A stretch of DNA of 64,000 nt from Chrysoperla carnea (taxonomy: Eukaryota; Arthropoda; Insecta; Neuroptera; Chrysopidae): contig NC_058337.1 in the NCBI RefSeq assembly GCF_905475395.1, positions 30,032,983 through 30,096,982 on the forward strand. Direction: 5' to 3'. Made by a program: the position numbers and the translations under genes. Each line of letters opens with the position of its first letter. Position 1 is the first letter of the stretch. Below the pieces are notes generated by a model. The model searched no databases. It worked only from the letters and a program-made list of their open reading frames with translations, and had not been told where the DNA came from. Shown here piece after piece: positions 37,848 through 49,615 of this stretch.

Positions 37848-38149
37848 GAAATAATTATAATTTAGGAATGCGCATAAAAATGGCCATAATACCCATAAAA
37901 ATGTAAAATCAAACTTGATACCATAACAAAATTTCAAAGTGAAACTAAAATTGATTTCAAAACGTAGAAGTTACAAAGATTGTTTGTTGCCCATCCCCAT
38001 TTAGCAAAAGTTATATATGCAATCTCTTATGGTGATACAGTGAAATGACGTTACTAAACTATATCTTTAGAAGGATAGAATATTTTCAAGTATAGACAAA
38101 TGGGATATCAAATAAATGAACGTGACGTGTACATTAAAAAACTATAAGT

Positions 38150-38650
38150 GGGGGATATCGGAATTCTGATTTCGGAAACGTCATCAGCGACTCCAAAAAC
38201 CCTCGAGTATACTTTTTGGGCCCATTTTGTTGAATATTTACAGAATATTGCTGTGTTGAGCCAGCGAAGAGCGAATAACCGCAAGACGGGGAAGTATATC
38301 GCCATTTTAACTTCAGAATCGTGATCAGTGATCCAAAAAACCCCGAGTATACTTTTTTGGCCCATTTTTTCGAATATTTACAGAATACTGCTGTTTTGGA
38401 CGAGAAGGGGCGAATCACTCCAGGAGGGGGAAGTATATCCTCATTCTTACTTCGGAATCGTGATCAGTGATCAGTCAGATACTTTTTTAGTCCTTTTTGT
38501 TTAATATTTACAGAATATTGCAATTTTGTACTAGTGAGGCGAGTTACCTCAAGAAGGGGAAAGTATATAGAAATTTTGACTTCGTAATAATAATCAGTAA
38601 CCCCGAAAATCCCCGAGTACACGTTTCTGACCCATTTGTTTTTTGAGGTT
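38150..38650. repeat. Diverged ~137-bp tandem array, about 3.5 units
   Basis: The block CCCCGAGTATACTTTTTTGG or a variant recurs at about 38205, 38345, 38477 and 38615, each followed in three units by AATATTTACAGAATA and a GGGGAAGTATAT block. Spacing is 132-140 bp. On the minus strand several units stay open in one frame with a repeated VYSGxFG-like peptide; this is taken as a by-product of the repeat, not as a gene. Confidence 0.75.
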
Positions 38651-39724
38651 TTAAAATTTTCAAAAATCACCTCAGAATTGGATTCTAATATTTGGCCTAT
38701 TTGATCCATGGCAATGACTAAAATTTCTAGCGGCAAAAAGTTAGATGTAGATTTTTTTACATGGACCTTCCTAGGCATTTAAAAAAAAATTGGCCCGATA
38801 GGTTGAGGTACAGAAAAATTCTCATTGAAATGCTAAAATGACACGAATATAAAGATTTAAAAAAATCAACTTCATTTTTGAGCTCGTTCAGTGAGAATTT
38901 TTTCGAATAATAGTTGTTTGTTACTTTATATAGAAGAACGTTGACCCTTCGCTATGTAAGACCTACAAGCGCATAAAATTTGGCATTTCATATTAAGAAC
39001 TACTTACGTCTATTTTGAGTATTCAAAAGCGCAGGCTGTAATAATATATTCATTTATTATCTTTCCATATCTAACAATTAAAAGCAATCATAAAACTGTT
39101 CTCCAAAGTTAAAGAAAATGAGATTAAAGTAGATGAATCTAACATACGCCACGTTACAAAACGAAGTTATCAATTTTTTGCAAAAAATATACGCCACTGA
39201 GCGCATTAAAAAATTAAATAAACAAGTTGATTAACACAGAAAAAAATTCATTCAACAAAATTTAACTAACAACATAATTGGTAATTATTCAATTGAATCT
39301 TTTTATTGGTCAACAATTCCTAACAATTGTTATTGTTTTCTATGTATCATATACTTCGAAAAAGATATTGCACAACAAAATAAAACAAGCCAATTTAAAA
39401 AGGATTTTTGTGCTTTTGTTCTGAATCCTACCCTATATATACGTCAGCAAATAAAATAGAATTAATAAATTATAAGAGATTTTATTTTGTGCACTAAATA
39501 AGTGATTACTAATAACAGTTAAATATGACTACAGTTAAACTTGTGAAATAGAGCACACCGCATTGTAAACTGTCGTAATAATAGGATTTGACATCCATTT
39601 TTTGGATTTTTTGGAAGAATTTTAACAGAGACCACCGGCATAATTAGTTTTCAACCTTTATTAACACTCGCTCACTTTTTGCCCAAACCGGGTGAATGTG
39701 TTTCTTGGTTGTCAATGTTAATAA

Positions 39725-40360
39725 ACAACAAGTGAAAAAGAAACAATTGACTGAGTTAATTGTTGAAATACCATGCATATTCAGTGTTGATTTCTTTATC
39801 ACATAACACATACAAAAATGTATAGACAGTGTTGATGCGCAATCGTTTGTTTTTTTGACGTCACGTAAATAACAAAAGATATTCACTTTTAAATAGCCAC
39901 ACACACATAACTGATATTCCTATATTAATACATATTATAAAATTTGCACTTAATTAACGCCCTCGTGGGTAAACAGTGATGTTTACAAAAGAATGTTTCA
40001 AACAAAAGTTTTTTATTTTTTTATAAGGAACATTTTTTACATTTAAACTTTTGTTCTATCTCTAACGGTTTACAAGATGGGTCCTACGGACCCAAGACCC
40101 AATTGACCAATGATGCTCATTTACGAACTTGACCTCACTTTTTACGTCCTGAGTACGCTGTTTCAGCTCGATATCTTTTTTCGTTTTTGAGTTATCGTGT
40201 CCACAGACGGACGGACGGACGGACAACCGGAAATGGACTAATTAGGTGATTTTATGAACACCTATGACAAAATTTTTTTCCTAGCATCATTATTTTTAAG
40301 CGTTACAAACTTGGGACTAAACTTAATATACTATGTATATTTCATATATGCATGGTATAA
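39725..40360 (+). repeat. Dispersed repeat family R1, copy C
   Basis: A near-complete copy with a perfect GACG run of about 4.75 units (40206-40224). It carries an extra ~60-bp segment at about 39828-39890 containing GATGCGCAATCGTTTG and TGACGTCACG, also present in copies E and F. Confidence 0.85.
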
Positions 40361-40386
40361 TAAATTGTTAAGTAAATGAAACAGTC

Positions 40387-40545
40387 AATGTAAAACTGGT
40401 TTACAAAAATTATAAATAGGCAACTTGTATTGCGTACATGTTATGCACGTATAATAGTTTCTCGATTATTTGACAAACACTCACATATATGTAATATAAG
40501 TTGCCTATTTAGTAATTTTTTAAGGCAAGTTTTACATTTTACATT
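40387..40545. repeat. Short foldback element
   Basis: Arms share TGTAAAACTGGTTTACAAA and AATAGGCAACTT with their diverged reverse complements ending about 40545. The loop is about 75 bp. Confidence 0.65.
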
Positions 40546-43500
40546 TACTGTAGGTACTAATTGTAGATTTATCTATATTTTTTCATTATTTGAGTGGGGT
40601 GTGTAAACTTTATGGAAAACTGAACTTAATATCTGGCTATAATCTTTTTGATACCTTCTATTTCTTGGTGTTATAAACAAAAGTCTTCACAAAGCCATTT
40701 ATTCTTAACAAAATCTCTATTTTGTTACGTCAATTTTCGTTTTTGCTACGTCAATTTTTTTATTGATTTGGAAAACTTTGCAAATTAAACTAGCGAAAAA
40801 AGTTGTAATTATTGCTGTTAACAAAGACATTTGTTGAAAATGTTAAGAGAAATTTCTTGAAAATGTTCACGCGAACAAAAAGTGATAGGTATCGACTTCG
40901 TTGAGGTGTCGTTCGAAGTGTATAATGGCAATATGATCCAAAAAGAATTTCGTAACATTTGGCCGATTCGTTTCGAGTCGGTTCTGTTTTTATTTTTTTA
41001 AATTAAAAAAAAATTTGTAGTACTATTTTTATGCTGAGAAGTTATTCGCGTGAACCTCAAAGGTCGCATCAGACCCTACCCACGGCTTATTTTTAAAAAT
41101 TTCCAACCACATGCTTTGTTTAAGGAAATATAAATTCAACCTCCCAGATTGAAAACTTTGACCCGATAAAAACGAATCGCTAGAACTTGAACTAGTGAAA
41201 TCCTCAAGAAGTATCCCACTAGTTCAAGTTTTACTGTATCTTTTGTGACACATATATTCAATACAATAAAGAAATCGGTAGTTTCCTTTTCGGATGGAAA
41301 ACGATTTCAGTTAATAAATCATATACGTCATGTTTCAGTTGATTATTCTTTTTGCTTACTGGTTTAATTCTTATTTTGTATTTGTTATCAATTAACCACT
41401 CCTTCATTGTTTTGTCAAATTATAATATCGCCTAAGTATTTCCAGAATTGAGAAATTTCAATTAAGGTTAAAATTAAGGCATTTCGATACCAAAACGAAA
41501 GTGTGACCAAAAAACTGAAATTTTGTGTGTGAATTAATGAGTATTTAATACGCCTTCTGTATCCAAGTCGATTCACTGTATGGTTTACGATAAATTAATT
41601 ATTAACAACAGTCCTTTTACATGGCGTTATATGAAGAAGTAATAACAGTTGGTTTATTAATCAATAAGTGCTTTTAAAAATGTTACCATTTACATTTTTT
41701 TTAAAATATTTAAGAATATTCCTCAAATTTTAAGCTTTAAAAAAAATCATACCAAAATTTAGAACTATACTAAAATAAGAAAATCTTTTGTTGGTAAAAA
41801 CACTGACTTTGATAGTTATTTTCTCCTAATCCGTACAGAGATTCGAAATACCTTAAAGAGTTGAAATGAAATTAATAACAAAAATTGAATGCGTGTAAAA
41901 ATCCCCCCGTAAAATTACGACACATTCCTTCCAAAATCAGGTTAACTTCTGAAACTTATGGTTAGGGGAGCTAGAATGACAACCTTACAAAACTCAATCT
42001 GTTTTTTAATTTTCCAATAATTTGAAATTTTATTAATCATCCTTTTATACGTCTTTTGTGAAAAATTCCTATCGATTCACTGAACGATGTATCTATAACA
42101 AATATGCCCTTTATTCATAAAACACTGACTTTGACAGTTAATTTCTAATATGCCGTTGAGAAAAAGAATGATTAATTGATTAATAAAATTTCAAATTATT
42201 GGGATCATTTTAATTTTTTTCGGAAAATCTGATAGTTTAATCAGAATGGTGTATGAAAGAGCGTGTCTAATATACAAAGAACTTATTCATGTTATTGGTC
42301 AGAGAAATTTATGGCACACAAAAAAATCAAAATGAATGGTATTACACGGTCCTACGGTCGACAATGCTGACACTTTTTTTTGGCGTTCATAAATCTACCC
42401 TTTACTCAAAAATTTGTCTACTTCCTTCTGCTTTCCTTCTATTTCTGTACTTTTCTTTTTTTTTAAGCATTCTAAATCTACCTGGGGCTCCACACGGAAG
42501 CCTTTAGGCCAAAAATAAATTTCTCTCTTCTTTTTACCTGCCGCCCCTATGGCATGGCGTAAGCCATGGCTCGACCTAATCATTACCTAGGTAAAACAAA
42601 GTATCTGGTCCATTTACATAAATTATTAGAATACACACGCACCTTCCACTTGCCTCAAAAGAAATATTAATAGCCTACTCCGATAATTCTTATTGACGTT
42701 TACTTTAAAATTTGCAATTTTGATCTTGATGTCGTTTATATTATCGATAAAAGATGCAAAATTGATTTAGGATAAAAAAAATGCAAGACCGGCTAGGATT
42801 ACCCTTTATCAAATCCATTTTACATTCAAATATTGCCCCTAAAAATTTCTAACCCATATGTGATTTATCAAGCACTTTCAGTTTTTTATTGACCTAACTT
42901 GCGCTCAGATTTAAGTGAAAATTTTTTAAATCGTTATAATTCTAAGTTAACATGAATAAACATGATTGAGTTGGCTAGAAATAACTTTTGGAAAATTCTA
43001 ACAATTGATATGAGTGGCGTCCAGATTAGAGTTCCCACTTATTTTTAGGGATAGAGACTAGTCTACTTGAGACAGAAAAGAAATATTTTACAAATATATT
43101 GATTAATGTTATAATGGGAAGGATCACTATAATTTGTTAAAATTTAATATTTTAATTTTTTAATCTAATGATCATAATAATCATATCATATTTAATAAAT
43201 TTATAAATTACTTTTTGTCAGGCCTGTGGCAGTTCTTTTTAATGGCAGAAGGCCAACCCTCCCTCATTGAGAGTTTTTTCACATAAATTTTAATTACCAA
43301 TATATTCCTTACTCCTCATTCTTTTAAAGTGGAAATTTATACTTTGTTATCAATTTTGCTTTAAGGCGGTCAATTTTCTCGATCCGACGCACTTTTCTTT
43401 TGAATTTTCGCGCCTTTTCCACCTTCTATCGTGTGTCAGTGGGTACGTTCCAAAATCCAACTCGTATACGATTTTTCATGCCACTGAAATCATGCACAAT

Positions 43501-43579
43501 TAGTTAATTAACTTTTTGATTCTGAAATGGTTGACCATGAATATTCGTCGCTTTTTTTTTTTGTAAAAAACATGAAAAA
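40546..43579. other. Gene-free stretch
   Basis: No host exon was seen. It contains a small foldback at 42009-42206 and a segment sharing AAAACACTGACTTTGA at both 41797 and 42118. Open frames here are short and lack domains. Confidence 0.4.
42009..42206. repeat. Short foldback element
   Basis: AATAATTTGAAATTTTATTA at about 42013 pairs with its reverse complement at about 42180-42200. The loop is about 130 bp. Confidence 0.6.
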
Positions 43580-44290
43580 TTTTCGAAACCATAAGTAAAA
43601 TCTGCGATGAATACGACATGAAACTACGGAAGATAAGGCTCGCGTTAAAACAGACTCAAGGCTAGAATACACAGACTGATTCAATTGAAGATTATTTACG
43701 GATCACAATCTGCATACGGTACATCAATTTGTTCCTGACACATTTACAGTATCGATTTTTGAATCATCGCAATATTTTATCAAATTTTGCTTCTCTCTTT
43801 TCTAATAAAACGAAAAATGTTGATGAAAACTCTTGCTCTCAACTTTTTAAACCATACTATTCAAGTTTGCAAGTTGATTCCTGTGACGGTTGAGTCGGCA
43901 AAGTTCAACATTGGCGAAAACGCATTGTCAGGCAGAACTTTAAAAATTCACTCGAAGGGCTCGATATTTGTAAAGCGTTTCCAAATGTCTGCCAAATGTT
44001 TCGCGTTCTAATAGTTTTGTCTGAGACCATAGATCGGCAATATCTGAAGATCGGCTAAACGGTTTAACCTCACTCATTATACCACGCGATTTAGACATCG
44101 ATGCGCACAGAGTTTTGGAAAAGTTTTTTCTGTGCCTCGCAGAATTGACTGAATATCACATTTTGACAAAATAAAATGTTCTCTTCCTCGAAAAAATAGT
44201 TTCTTAAACTTATAGACTTTATAACCTAACAGGATCGTCAAAAGTTTAAACCTCCTTTTGGATGATTCCTGCACACGAACCGGTATTTTT
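43580..44290 (+). mobile_element. hAT-like transposase fragment, copy 1
   Basis: In one plus frame the segment reads DYLRITICIRYINLFLTHLQ then YRFLNHRNIL. This matches the region before the C-terminal dimerisation domain of ZMYM1/THAP12-like hAT proteins (pattern ..YYRISIxxPxLDxxIxxLxxRF). Stops and frameshifts surround it. The same DNA family recurs at 49090-49615 (plus) and 59935-60640 (minus). Confidence 0.55.
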
Positions 44291-44773
44291 GTGTAAAGAA
44301 AATTTAAGAACCGAGGCTGTTTAGTTATAATAGGTACGATATCTTATAAAAATAAGAAATAAGAAGGCCATATTTTATAAAATTTTCTTCATAATGGGTA
44401 GGTATATTGTTAGAAATAGTTATAATACTTACTCTTTTATTTAGTGCCTGCAAATATCAAAATATAATAAATTCAATCTTTTGTTTTCATAAATTAATGT
44501 ATGTTTCAATTTGATAAAAAAATAGTAGGTAGTTTAAAAAGTTTAAAAAAAATCGTACCATACCGTTCGTATAATTAAGACAAAACAATCATACAACCAG
44601 GTTCGTAATGTTTTGATTTATATTATTTTATTGATAATTTTGTTGTTTGAACAATTTTAGATATATTTATAAACTTATGTTATTTATATAACAATTTTCC
44701 CAAGTCAGGAGTCCGCCAAGTGCAGTCCGCTCTAAGCTTTTATGCGGCACCCAACCCAGTAAAATTTAAATTA

Positions 44774-45333
44774 ACAACAAGTGAAAACAAACAATTGACT
44801 GAGTTAATTGTTGAAATACCATGCATAGTCAGTGTTGATTTCTTTATCACATTACACATACAAACATGTGACACATACATAACTGATAATTAAGTATAGT
44901 ACACATTATAAAATTTCCGCCTAATTGGCGCTCTCACGGGTAAACAGTGATGTTTACGAAAAAATGTTTCAAACAAAAGTTGTTTAATTTTTGATTAGGC
45001 ACATTTTTTACATTTAAACTTTTGTTCTATCTCTAACGGTTTACAAGATGGGTCCTACGGACTCAAGACCCAATTGACCTATGATGCTCATTTACGAACT
45101 TGACCTCACTTTTTACGTCCTGAGTACGCTGTAAAATTCGATATCTTTTTTTGTTTTTGAGTTATCGTGTCCACAGACGGACGGACGGACGGACGGACAA
45201 CCGGAACTGGGCTAATTAGGTGATTTTATGAACACCTATGCCAAAATTTTTTTCCTAGCATCATTATTTTAAAGCGTTACAAACTTGGGACTAAACTTAA
45301 TATACTATGTATATTTCATGTATACATGGTATA
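44774..45333 (+). repeat. Dispersed repeat family R1, copy D
   Basis: A near-complete copy with a perfect GACG run of about 5.75 units (near 45176-45198). It lacks the TGACGTCA-containing insert found in C, E and F. Confidence 0.85.
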
Positions 45334-46387
45334 AAAAGGCAATGTCGTAGGTTTTAGAAATATGCTTACTTTATAACTCTTGTAGGAAATACGTATTTTA
45401 TAGAAATATGCCTTAAAATAAATCCATGAATGATTTCACATTCAGCACATGCAATACAAGTGTCGGCATTTTAGAAAATAATTTTCGTTTCTAATTTCAA
45501 GGCATGTATTTTGTAACTTAAAAATATTGGTTTTTGTATAAGGAAAAAACTTTCAAATTTAAAGCGGAACTTCATGCCCTACTAGTAACGAAAATGATTT
45601 GATCTTTAATTGATTTTGAAGTTCAAGGCTCAATTCAAGGTACCTATGAGCAAGTTATCTTTTCCCTCACGAGGCTCGTGTTCGATTCCCGGTATCGAAG
45701 CCAATTTTGTAAGGTCATGTCCTTACATATGATGATGAATCGTGTGGAATAAAATAAAGCAGCCAACATATTATGTAATCTTGTCCACATTATGAGATTA
45801 ACGGTTGTTAGCGTAACCGAAGTTATATTTCAATGGATCTGCTTAATCTTGAATAAGGTCAATGAGAAATGAGAATCGCCAGGTCGTTAAAATATACTAA
45901 CATCTTCTATCTGATTTGCGTTTAAAGAAAGATCTCATAATAGGATGGCTAAGGACTATTAATTCGACAATGGAAACATATGGTCGATGTAATCTAGAGA
46001 AATATAATTAGAAAATGAAATTAGATTTTTCAATAGGGGTGATTTCATATGTGATTGACACTACATTTGACCCAAAATACGTTTTATTTTGCGTCATATT
46101 ATGATTACTATTATGTTAGCGGTTTTCGTTTTGGTATGGTTTTATGGTTGATTCTACATTTATCCTTCTTTAGTAAAAAATGTATTGAACAAAATTCAAA
46201 TGTGACAGACACTACATCCAAAAGAAAGTCGCGTTAGAGAGTATTTTTAAACTTCGCTATCTTCCTCTATGCAGGATTTATGATTTAAAAATTGTATCTG
46301 GGGCCAAATTACATAAAAAAAAATTATTGGAAAATAAGGATCCTTAGTATTTTAGGATCAAATTTATTAGAATAAGTTTCAATAGAC
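45334..46387. other. Gene-free stretch
   Basis: Nothing supported. A T-arm-like string near 45680-45697 is discussed among the rejected items. Confidence 0.35.
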
Positions 46388-46786
46388 CAAACAATTGACA
46401 GAGTTAATTATTGAAATACAGACACTGTTGATCACGCAATCGTTTGTATTTTTACGTCATGTAAGTAAAGAAAGATAACCACTCTTAGATTCACACATAT
46501 ATACATACATGTCACATACATAACTGATATTCCCATATAGCACATACTATATAATTTGCGCTCTCACGAGTAAACAGTGATGTTTACCAAAAAATATTTC
46601 TAACAAAAGTTTATTTTTTTCTAAGAAACATTTTTACATTCAAATTTTTCGTCTTTTTCTAACGGTTTATAAGATGGGTCCTACGAACCCAAAATTTTGT
46701 TCGTAGCATCAATATTTTTAGGTAGCATCAATATAACTTGAGACTAAACTTAGTATACTTTGATGTAATTCATATATATATGGTAT
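46388..46786 (+). repeat. Dispersed repeat family R1, copy E (internally deleted)
   Basis: Both ends of the family are present, but the segment holding the GAGTACGCTGT block and the GACG run is deleted, between about 46685 and 46700. It carries the insert with ACGCAATCGTTTGT. Confidence 0.75.
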
Positions 46787-47185
46787 AAAAAAAATCTTGA
46801 CTGACACTACAGAACAAAACGTGACTGTCACTACCGTCTCTTTGAATTGCAAATTGTATTTTAAAAGAAATTTTAGAAATTAATATTAGAGGACACAATT
46901 ATAATAACTTGAACCATTTTAAAGATAAAAAATGTACTAAAATTCTATTTTTGAGTACAACTAACAAAAATCAAAAAGTCAATAATAAAATTTAAAATAA
47001 TTGGAAATTTAACGTTCATATAAACATAAATAATAAAATTTTAATGAAAACTTAACATTTACGAAGAAAAAATATTATTTAAGATACTGAATAAAAGCTA
47101 AAACTACTAAAGTCTTTTTACCATCAAACAGAGCAATATTTTTTTCCATACATGGCGCATTTTTTTATGGAATCACCAATATTTA
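46787..47185. other. Gene-free stretch
   Basis: AT-rich spacer between R1 copy E and the Helitron; nothing recognised. Confidence 0.35.
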
Positions 47186-47737
47186 TCTATAAAACAAGAT
47201 CGTGTTTGTTAATCCACTTATAACTCAAGAACGGCTGAACCGATTTAGCTGAAAATTGGCAGGGAGGTAGTTTAGAGCCAGGAGAAGGACATAGGATACT
47301 TTTATTTGACGATTTTTATGACGTCATTAAGTTAAAAAAATCGATTTTTTGGGTAAAACAGCCAAAATTTATACGATCGGAATGGAATTTTTTAAAAACT
47401 TTAAACAAAACTTAAAACTGTATCTAAAATGTACTGATATAATACATTAACACCCTTATCTTTGTGGAGCACCCTGAGATGGCAGTTGAGTTTAAAAGTT
47501 TTTTTAATTATGTCAAGAATTTTCGAAACAAAATATTTCTGGGCTAGTTAGAGGTGATATTCAAATTGAATTTTTGATTAAAACTTAAATTGGCACAGTT
47601 TTACTGAACGTTTGTATAACATTCTATTATTTAATTTAAATTAAACAACATACATTTTCATTCTTATACAACCTCGCGATAGAAGTATGTTGAAACTTGT
47701 CTCATAAATAAATGTTTAATCAATGGATTGAGATAAC

Positions 47738-47844
47738 AAAAACCCTGGTGGGGGTCTCCACATCAAATTTGAAGAATTAGTGTTGATTTTTTTATCAACA
47801 TTATTTTTTCAAAAATATTTGTGGAGGCCTCCACCAGGGTTTTT
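47738..47844. repeat. Hairpin inside the Helitron, 25-bp arms
   Basis: Arms 47738-47762 and 47820-47844 match as reverse complements at 23 of 25 positions, centred on AACCCTGGTGG and CCACCAGGGTT. A second small stem (GTTGAT/ATCAAC) lies in the loop. Confidence 0.8.
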
Positions 47845-48204
47845 AAAATAAAACATATATAATTATAAATACATAATATCTCCTTCTATTGCTGAACTTG
47901 TACAGAAGAGTGTTAGATAAGATGGAGTAGACATTTCCTCCTGCCTTTGATGAACTTGTGCAAGTAAGTGTTGGATTACGATTAAGATATTGGGTTAAAA
48001 TAATTCCAGGTGGTGTGTGTCATCCACGTAAATTTAGAAAGAGCCCTGTTCTAGGTCATCATTATGGTCATTAATGGGCCCTCTTATTTTAACTCCAAAA
48101 GAAATAATAAAAATTCGACATTTGTTTCTGTACGTTTGTCATTTAACTCTACAACTTTACGCGTTAAGTTACTTTGTACTTGATTTATCAAAATTGGATA
48201 AATA

Positions 48205-48340
48205 TTGCTGTTTCGGTGGTGGTGCCATCTATAGTAAACATATTGAACTAACATTTATTTCGATGGTTGCGCCATCTATGGTAAACTTATCGAACTAACA
48301 TTTATTTCGGCGGTGGTGTCATCTATGATGAACTTATTGG
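48205..48340. repeat. 47-bp tandem repeat, ~2.6 copies
   Basis: GCCATCTATAGTAAAC and variants recur at 48224, 48271 and 48318. The repeat lies within the Helitron. Confidence 0.7.
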
Positions 48341-48362
48341 CCAATCCTTATCCTTAAACAAT

Positions 48363-48523
48363 GGCCAATCCTTAAAAGTTTGTGGTTTAAATCTAGAACA
48401 TTCATGTTTTTCCCATGGTCAATTATACGTGGCATGTTCACGGGTCGGAAGACCATCTGCGTTGTTTGTTTTTCGCCTGATAATAAAACAAAAAATGTCG
48501 TGTATCACAAGGTACTTAAATGA
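48363..48523 (+). pseudogene. Helitron helicase C-terminal remnant
   Basis: The frame from 48363 reads GQSLKVCGLNLEHSCF, then SHGQLYVACSRVGRPSALF, the conserved last motifs of the Pif1-type helicase in Helitron Rep/helicase proteins. Around 48470-48476 a one-base frameshift in a T run interrupts it. The other frame continues with SPDNKTKNVVYHKVLK to a TGA at 48521-48523. Only this tail survives; the Rep domain and most helicase motifs are absent. Confidence 0.8.
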
Positions 48524-48671
48524 AGAGCAACCTATGTACTAAAATACAGAAATAATTATGAATGATTAGTGTATTTTTTTATTTTTATTTTTTTGTATTT
48601 TTTCCAATTAAAAAAAAAAAACTGCTTATTTATTGCCATTACGGCGGAACAAAGTTCGTCGGGTCAGCTAG

Positions 48672-49089
48672 TTAAATATATAAGAGGCAGTGAAACATGT
48701 CAACTAAATTTAAATAATTTTAAATAAAAAGTGGAATTGCAAACTTAAAACAAAAAGTTGTAAAATTAATTTATTTTACCTTTAAACAAAATAACGATTA
48801 TAAGAGGCAGTGTTTACATTTTTCATTTATTACGAAAGATTAATAATTAAATAATATTTTAAATTGCCATCAAACGATCATTGAGTCAATTTAACTCAAC
48901 GTCTCCATCGGCGTCAAGATTTTCCCATTCAAAGTTGAATGAATCACGTGTACACAGGCTCTACGCAAGGGAGGATGTTTCCACATAAAATTTGAACTGT
49001 CAATATAGTCTTGTAAATGCACCCATTTATGAGGCGCATTTTGAGTCGAGTACTTTAAACATAAAACCTGGATCTTGGCAAGGTTATCG
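48672..49089. other. Gene-free stretch
   Basis: A short repeated TATAAGAGGCAGTG occurs at about 48678 and 48798. No exon was seen. Part of the 3' end may belong to the following hAT-like repeat. Confidence 0.35.
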
Positions 49090-49615
49090 AACTAGGTCCT
49101 GTTGCGAAACATATTTTGATTGAAAGAAGTAGAAACGCTGGAGAAAATCTAGATATCTGCGATGAATACGACATAGAAGTGTGGAAGCTAATGTTCGTGT
49201 CAAAACAGATCCAACATTCGAATATACAGACTGATTTAGTTGAAGATTATGGAGTAAATTTTGAATCATCGCAATATTTTATCAAATTTAGTTTGTCTCT
49301 ATCTGAATAAAATGAAAAATTTTGATAAAAACTCTTGCTCGACTTTTTGAAGTAAAATATTCAATTTTGAACGATGATTCTCGTGACATTCGAATGTCTA
49401 CTAAATGCTTGCATCGTCGTCTCAAAACACACCTTACATCGATAATATCTGAAGATTGACTAAACGGTTTAGTACTCGCTCAATATACATTGCGGTCGAT
49501 GCATATTTGGAAAACGTTTTTTCTGTATTGTTTTTATTGAATTTATGACCTAATATGGCGAACAAAAGTTTGAACCCCTTCCTTGGATAATTCCTGCACA
49601 CTGGCCTGCATTTAC
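49090..49615 (+). mobile_element. hAT-like transposase fragment, copy 2
   Basis: Shares long blocks with copy 1 (ATCTGCGATGAATACGACAT, GAATCATCGCAATATTTTAT, GATGAATCC-type tail). A 64-codon open frame at 49116-49310 holds the diverged equivalent of the hAT segment, with QTDLVEDYG and SSQYFIKF. It is not functional. Confidence 0.5.

Larger units (their letters stand above)
47186..48671 (+). mobile_element. Helitron, 1.49 kb, with helicase remnant
   Basis: Starts TCTATAAAACAAGATCGTG directly after an A and ends CAGCTAG directly before a T, the A|TC...CTAG|T arrangement of Helitron insertion. Near the 5' end ACGGCTGAACCGATTTAGCT is a conserved segment of many insect Helitrons. An imperfect hairpin (GGCGGAACAAAGTTCGTC) precedes CTAG. 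Inside are a 47-bp tandem repeat (about 48205-48340), an inverted repeat (47738-47844) and the C-terminus of the Rep/helicase gene. It is too short to be autonomous. Confidence 0.75.

Noticed and set aside
38150-38650. Regular repeats considered as a CRISPR array
   Set aside because: Units are 132-140 bp, diverged throughout, without short conserved repeats and unique spacers; the genome is eukaryotic.
45640-45705. GTTCGATTCCCGG, a B-box match suggesting a tRNA
   Set aside because: The flanking sequence does not form a T-stem or acceptor stem and no A box lies at the right distance.
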